Positions 59,949 through 64,000 of a stretch of 64,000 nt of DNA are shown one piece after another. Source of the stretch: an uncultured Bdellovibrionales bacterium. GTDB lineage: Bacteria > Bdellovibrionota > FAC87 > UBA2466. The notes beneath the pieces are model-generated. The model searched no databases and was not told the origin of the DNA. It saw only the letters and a list, made by a program, of their open reading frames with translations. The DNA lies in the NCBI GenBank assembly GCA_937903155.1, contig CALCZU010000132.1, forward strand, positions 62,001 to 126,000, given 5' to 3'. How positions within the stretch are numbered: the stretch's first letter is position 1; every line of letters starts with the position of its first letter. The translations under genes and the position numbers were made by a program.

Positions 59949-61283
59949 TTATTTTTTCGGAGCCAAACCATCCGGAACAACGGCTGTGTAAATTCTAGTC
60001 TTAGGCAAAACTGTTTGCCCATCTTTGTGAATAATCACTTCCCCCAAAGTAATTTCCCCTGAATCACGAGCGTCGTATTCCTCAATTTCAACCCCAGGAT
60101 ATTTTGTTCTAATCTCCTGAAGAAATGCGGCTGCACGGTTAGCATATTGAGCAGACTGCCTCTTGCAAAAATAGCACGTTCCCACACGAAGTTTAAACTT
60201 TTCTCCCGACACCGCTTGCCCTGTAGCCCCTACCGTTTGAATTGCACCTGTCGTAGAAACAGTTGGTTGTTTATGCGGTCGCAAGACTCCGTCGATGGCA
60301 CGGATAATCGTTCCGTCGAAAATTTGCTGTCGAGGCAGGCCGCCGCAAGTCGCACATTGGGGAGCTTTTTCCAAAAAACTATCCGCAATCACTACATCAT
60401 AAGCTTTCGGCGCACTTGTTTTTGCAATATTGTCGATCATGATTGCAACACGACCATTGTTCTTACGAATCGCGTCTGCGACTTCGCCCAAGAGTCTTTT
60501 TCGGTGAGCGATTTGAACTTGTGAGTAATGAGCCGCGGCTCCTCGGACTTGAGCCTCATTCGCCTTGTCGCCGACCATTGTGGACCAAGTCTTAGGTTCT
60601 GGAGCCTCGAGTCCATCCGTAAACATGGAGTGTAAAACCTCACCAATTTTCTTTTCTTGTTCTTTGGGATCGGAAATTTTTGAAACCGCTTCGATTTCTT
60701 TGACGTAGTCGTTCACTTCTTTTGCGAGGCCTTTATCTAATTGCTCGCGACGGTCTTGAATTTTTTTATTGTACACATCGAGCGCTTTATCATCCGACCC
60801 TGGAATAACGAGTTTCACCGCAGGTTTGTCTTCGGAGGTGGGCGGCATTCCCAATTTCATCCATGCAAGGAATTCTTTGTACGGCGATTTGTCTTTGAGA
60901 TCTTCACGCGTTTGAAGATATTCCGCCAATTCTTCTAGAGTTACTTTTTCGACAGGGTTTTTAATATCAAGGGGAACACACGGGGAACTTGTGCACGCTC
61001 TTCCATCAGAATCGATGTAACCTAAAGCATAGGCCCCAGAAGTTTTAAATAAAACTCCCTTCTCACTCGAACTTAAAAGCAAATTATTCAGTTCGTTGTC
61101 GTTCTTCCCTTTGGGTGATTTCAAAGAGGACACGGATTCTTTGAGGGGAACAATCACATACTCCACGTGTTCCGCAGGAGCCCTCTCCCCTTTTTTCGAA
61201 TCAGGAGCCGCCTTGTGATCCGCTAAAACGATATGCGCAAAAAAACTCATCCCAACTAAGCTTAAAACAATTCTAGATGCCAT
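59949..61283 (-). CDS. Secreted protein with two CxxC motifs, function unknown
   Basis: 444 residues from the ATG at 61283, which opens a signal peptide (MASRIVLSLVGMSFFAHIVLA). An in-frame start at 61373 would put 30 residues in front of it. The middle is helical and charged. The C-terminal third has 'KAPQCATCGGLPRQQIFDG' and 'RVGTCYFCKRQSAQYANRAA' followed by 'FLQEIRTKYPGVEIEEYDA'. The CxxC pairs could be a redox pair or bind metal. I see no match to thioredoxins (no cis-Pro context). It lies 154 nt downstream of the heme-type gene. Confidence 0.5.
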   Translation of the reverse strand: MASRIVLSLVGMSFFAHIVLADHKAAPDSKKGERAPAEHVEYVIVPLKESVSSLKSPKGKNDNELNNLLLSSSEKGVLFKTSGAYALGYIDSDGRACTSSPCVPLDIKNPVEKVTLEELAEYLQTREDLKDKSPYKEFLAWMKLGMPPTSEDKPAVKLVIPGSDDKALDVYNKKIQDRREQLDKGLAKEVNDYVKEIEAVSKISDPKEQEKKIGEVLHSMFTDGLEAPEPKTWSTMVGDKANEAQVRGAAAHYSQVQIAHRKRLLGEVADAIRKNNGRVAIMIDNIAKTSAPKAYDVVIADSFLEKAPQCATCGGLPRQQIFDGTIIRAIDGVLRPHKQPTVSTTGAIQTVGATGQAVSGEKFKLRVGTCYFCKRQSAQYANRAAAFLQEIRTKYPGVEIEEYDARDSGEITLGEVIIHKDGQTVLPKTRIYTAVVPDGLAPKK

Positions 61284-61437
61284 TGAGTATCCCCAAAAGG
61301 TTAGTGCTAAAATTCTAACACAAAACCCAATGACAACCTGAGGCATTTTACCCAAATTCCACGCCACGCTCATTTTAAGGACGCTGTGAATAGCCCCCTT
61401 GAGACATCGGGACGTAAAGTAGGCTCAGCGACCGGGA

Positions 61438-63153
61438 TCACTTTTTTTTCTCTGTTTCGGTCCAAGTCTTCCACGCATCGAGCTGTTGTTTTTCTTCTTG
61501 CGTGAGAGGATTTCTCTTTTTCGGCATTCTCTTCGCGGGATCCTGGTGATTCACCATCTCCAAAATTTTTGTGGGCGACATTTTTAAAAGGTCGTCCATT
61601 GTATGTTGATGGCAAGAAAGACAATTTTTGCTTAAAACATTATGGGCATTGGACACTACCGTTGGAACGACAGGAGGAGGAGGCGCTTGGACTTGTCCTT
61701 TTCCAACGCAATAGAAGACTTGATCAGCGCTCGTCGGTTTCCAGATATTTGCCGGAGCAGGTGTCGGCGCGGGTCCTTTTTGGACATAGCGTGTGACTAA
61801 CTGAGTGCCGGTCGAAGTAATTTCTTCTTTGACCTGGATTTGCATCTCAGGACCGTTGTTTTTAAAGTTAAATTTTGTTGAGAAAGCGCCTGGATCTGCA
61901 GCTTCACTCCGGAGTCTGCCGCCATCGTGAGTGACGTCTTCTTTCACACTCGCCCACAAAGTTTTTGCAATTTCTCCTTTGTTGGCTTCAGTTAAAACTG
62001 TTGTCGGCGGTAAAACTCCGACATGCGTCTGTTGGGACCCGTCTTTGCTCGAATGAAAGAGAATCATCGTCACAGGCACTTTATTATTTTGCGCCGTTTG
62101 GTGGACGCAATCCTGCTGAACGACCGTGTATTTCACGTTTGGATTGAGTGCAATCGCTTCCGTTTTTTCGGCAAGACTTTTATGGACTGGCAGTGCGCCG
62201 CCCTCAAAACGTTTACTCCATTTTGCAAAAGCAGTCGGCTCTGCGGCCCCAACGTTAGGTCTTCCAGGCTGTGTCGGCGTGGGAGTCGTTCCGCCATGGA
62301 TGATTGGAGGCGGCTGAGTTCCCGGAATCGGTGCAGTCGGTGCGCCTGTTCCTGGCCCCGGTTGTGTAAATTGATTCGGATTAAAAAACCGAGCGTACGT
62401 ATTAAAGGCACAACGTTGGTTTTCGTTTAGAGTTGAAAGGCGTTGTTGATACGAAGCAAAAATCACTTGAGCTTTTTCTCTATCGAGTTCTCGTCCATTC
62501 ACTACGAATCGGCAACCCTGCCCGATGCTGATTTGTTGATTATTGAGCAAAAAAGTTCCATTCACCGGTTGCAGTTGACCCGGAGTACTTCCCGCTGGAG
62601 GGATAGAATTATTTCCTACACCGAAACCATTTCCGCCAAAACCTGTGCTTCCGACACCCGGAGCAAGAGGAGCTCCGCCGCCGCCGCCAATTCCAGGGGC
62701 TCCGGGAGCAAGACTGGGATCCACAATTCCTCCTTGGCCGCCTCCAAAACCCACTCCGCCCGCGCCACCAAATCCATTCCCAAATCCAGTGCCACCAAAA
62801 CCTTGTTGAGATCCTAAACCATTGCCACCTCCCAAACCAGGAGCGGGCATGCCGCCGCCAAATCCAGGATTAAATCCGTTCCCAATTTGATCGCCAAATT
62901 GTTGTGGGTTAAATCCTCCTCCACCGCAACCACCAGGACCACATCCGCCCCCTTGTGGACGACATCCGCCGCCTCCGCAAGGTCCATCCATCGGACGACA
63001 CATTCCCCCACCACATCGGCGGCTTCCGATAATTTGTGGTCCAGGTCCGAAGAAAAATGTAGCGATGGGTCCTCGACGACCAAACAAAGCGTGTGCTTCA
63101 TTCGCAGAAAAAACTGAGAAAAAACAGATCAACGTAATGATAACTTGCCTCAT
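61438..63153 (-). CDS. Gly/Cys-rich secreted protein with C-terminal cytochrome c-like module
   Basis: 571 residues with a signal peptide (ending 'ANEAHA'). Residues about 45-80 are a Cys/Gly-rich block ('CGGGMCRPMDGPCGGGGCRP'), followed by about 110 residues of Gly/Asn/Phe-rich low-complexity sequence. A folded middle follows (about 210-500). The last 60 residues form a cytochrome-c-like module with the heme motif in 'VLSKNCLSCHQHTMDDLL' (CxxCH), a possible distal Met in 'PAKRMPKKR' and the typical ending 'LTQEEKQQLDAWKTW'. Covalent heme would need the Ccm/Ccs system. A surface or extracellular redox role is inferred. The ribosome site is TAGGGGAC. Confidence 0.6.
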   Translation of the reverse strand: MRQVIITLICFFSVFSANEAHALFGRRGPIATFFFGPGPQIIGSRRCGGGMCRPMDGPCGGGGCRPQGGGCGPGGCGGGGFNPQQFGDQIGNGFNPGFGGGMPAPGLGGGNGLGSQQGFGGTGFGNGFGGAGGVGFGGGQGGIVDPSLAPGAPGIGGGGGAPLAPGVGSTGFGGNGFGVGNNSIPPAGSTPGQLQPVNGTFLLNNQQISIGQGCRFVVNGRELDREKAQVIFASYQQRLSTLNENQRCAFNTYARFFNPNQFTQPGPGTGAPTAPIPGTQPPPIIHGGTTPTPTQPGRPNVGAAEPTAFAKWSKRFEGGALPVHKSLAEKTEAIALNPNVKYTVVQQDCVHQTAQNNKVPVTMILFHSSKDGSQQTHVGVLPPTTVLTEANKGEIAKTLWASVKEDVTHDGGRLRSEAADPGAFSTKFNFKNNGPEMQIQVKEEITSTGTQLVTRYVQKGPAPTPAPANIWKPTSADQVFYCVGKGQVQAPPPPVVPTVVSNAHNVLSKNCLSCHQHTMDDLLKMSPTKILEMVNHQDPAKRMPKKRNPLTQEEKQQLDAWKTWTETEKKK

Positions 63154-63380
63154 GATGTCCCCTAATCAATAGATCGAAATTCACACAATAAGTGTGCAGG
63201 TTTAAGGCCAAAATTGTCACTGCTACCAGTATACGGAGAATGTGAAGGCACTCAGGCTGAAATGCACTGTCTAGGTTTAGAATCCAGAATACACCCAAAA
63301 TGACTTTTCACCATTGTTACAATTCTCACCTGACCAAAAGATAGTCTGTATTCTGAGAGTCATCATTCGTTAAGAAACGC
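63154..63380. other. Intergenic region upstream of the heme-type gene
   Basis: No convincing gene is seen. It holds a small CACAC-AATAA-GTGTG hairpin (about 63181-63196) and must contain the promoter of the leftward Gly-rich gene. Confidence 0.5.
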
Positions 63381-63459
63381 GCTCTTATGCGGCGAGATTG
63401 CTTCCGTCTCCGCTAAAGCTGCGCCGGACAAGTCGTCGCTCTGCTCCTCGCAACGACTG
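63381..63459. repeat. Palindromic repeat family B copy
   Basis: GGCGAGATTGCTTCCGTCTC, then GGACAAGTCGTCGCTCTGCT and CCTCGCAACGAC, sharing its core with the unit at 48672. It lies between the Gly-rich gene and the LptF/G gene. Confidence 0.8.
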
Positions 63460-63511
63460 CTTTTTACGTAGTGACTTTGAGTAAGGTCTCGCGACGAGAA
63501 AGAACCGAGGG

Positions 63512-63642
63512 CGTGTTCGGATATCTGGATTTGAACTTTGGGCGTCTCCGCAGCGCAGATCGAATTCTCCCGAGCGAAAGCGAGATCTCAAAAATGTTTC
63601 GCGAGGACTAGCCCAAAGTTCAAATCCAGATATCCGAACACG
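63512..63642. repeat. Perfect 32-bp inverted repeat with 67-nt loop
   Basis: Arms 63512-63543 (CGTGTTCGGATATCTGGATT and on) and 63611-63642 are exact reverse complements. The sequence is unrelated to repeat families R and B. It lies just after the LptF/G stop. Confidence 0.95.
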
Positions 63643-63659
63643 ACCGCCGTCACATGCAC

Positions 63660-64000
63660 TTATCGTAAGATGTTGGCTTGTTTTCGGTAGCAGAGGTATG
63701 CGACGCCGGCGAACAGGATGTTGGGGAGCCACACTCCGAGCCACGGGACGACCCAGCCGCTGAGTGCGAGGGCGTTGGCTCCGACGTAGGAGAGCCAGTA
63801 AATGAGGCCTACGAACAGGCAGAGGACGATGGAGCCGCTGCGGATTCCGCGCTGGCTCATGGTGCCGATGAAAAATCCGAGGCCTGCGAAAATAATGCAA
63901 GCGAATGAGAGTGAGAAACGTCGGTGCAGCTCTACTTGAAGTTGGCGATTGAGTGGTGGATCGTGGATCGTTTCTTTGAGCCGAGTTTGCAGTTGATCGT
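63660..64000 (-). CDS. LptF/LptG family permease (YjgP/YjgQ), C-terminal part
   Basis: The last 112 residues of a permease whose 5' part lies outside the window. The sequence has the family C terminus: 'ELHRRFSLSFACIIFAGLG', 'FFIGTMSQRGIRSGSIVLCL', then two more membrane segments ending 'YRKQANILR'. LptF and LptG with LptB move lipopolysaccharide from the inner membrane to the LptC-LptA bridge. This fragment cannot tell LptF from LptG. It shows that the organism has an LPS-type outer membrane. Confidence 0.88.
   Translation of the reverse strand, partial: DQLQTRLKETIHDPPLNRQLQVELHRRFSLSFACIIFAGLGFFIGTMSQRGIRSGSIVLCLFVGLIYWLSYVGANALALSGWVVPWLGVWLPNILFAGVAYLCYRKQANILR

Noticed and set aside
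59949..61283. Deaminase-type toxin based on CxxC near a PGVEI segment
   Set aside because: No HAE or CAE motif precedes the CxxC, and there is no toxin-delivery domain or immunity gene.
63605..63645. tRNA T-arm-like GTTCAAATC
   Set aside because: The flanking bases do not form a T-stem or acceptor stem, and the same bases are one arm of a 32-bp inverted repeat.
63385..63900. A 171-residue Arg/His-rich leftward protein
   Set aside because: It runs through repeats and out of frame over the real LptF/G C terminus.
1..64000. Prophage, insertion sequence or integrative element
   Set aside because: No transposase, integrase, phage structural gene or tRNA-linked attachment site was found.

Overview
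The window reads as a chromosomal segment of a free-living, possibly predatory Gram-negative bacterium, most likely from the Bdellovibrionota (Bdellovibrio/Oligoflexia side of the old Deltaproteobacteria). The reasons are the tig-clpP-clpX-lon block, a Gram-negative envelope toolkit (LolA, an LptF/LptG-type permease, LspA) together with RNase J, a TIGR02147/DUF4423-type regulator, many secreted proteins of no recognisable family, and frequent GTG starts with strong purine-rich ribosome binding sites. This assignment is inferred from gene content. No rRNA or tRNA gene is present to test it.

Region 1 (1-17 kb) is rich in lipid and envelope genes. A leftward run encodes a UbiA-like membrane protein, a PEP/pyruvate-phosphotransferase-like protein, a GNAT protein and the start of a LolC/FtsX-like ABC permease. 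It diverges from a LolA-like sorting protein and an outer-membrane-barrel-like protein. Next come a DUF3419 (BtaA-like) protein, an OleC-like acyl-AMP ligase and a FadH-type dienoyl-CoA reductase. A tightly overlapping operon follows: a diacylglycerol/sphingosine-kinase-like protein, an extended SDR and a long-chain acyl-ACP reductase (AAR)-like enzyme with a large unrecognised N-terminal domain. An HD-GYP phosphodiesterase closes this part.

Region 2 (17-28 kb) holds secreted proteins (a DUF1254/1214-like protein, a subtilase without visible propeptide, two tandem NlpC/P60-like paralogues), RNase J, a LysM lipoprotein, metK and small proteins. Region 3 (28-44 kb) is core housekeeping: lon, clpX, clpP, tig, two tandem lspA genes, a hemerythrin, a JmjC-like cupin, a DUF6496 protein, an FAD/Rieske oxidoreductase, rho, a cold-shock protein and ftsK.

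Region 4 (44-57.5 kb) mixes secreted proteins (a permuted papain, a TIGR02147 regulator with two secreted partners, a Ser/Thr kinase with a signal-peptide-like N terminus, a beta-lactamase-fold hydrolase) with a GIY-YIG protein, plsC, lolA, yajQ and rimO. Region 5 (57.6-63.2 kb) has three unfamiliar secreted proteins in a row: one with an HExxxH motif and a disordered tail, one with two CxxC motifs, and one with a Gly/Cys-rich N terminus and a C-terminal CxxCH cytochrome-like module. The window ends inside an LptF/LptG permease gene.

Scattered through intergenic space are two families of long, near-perfect palindromic repeats (cores GTCATTGCGAG and GTCGTTGCGAGGAGCG), mostly at gene 3' ends. 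No CRISPR array, rRNA, tRNA, prophage or transposase gene was seen.
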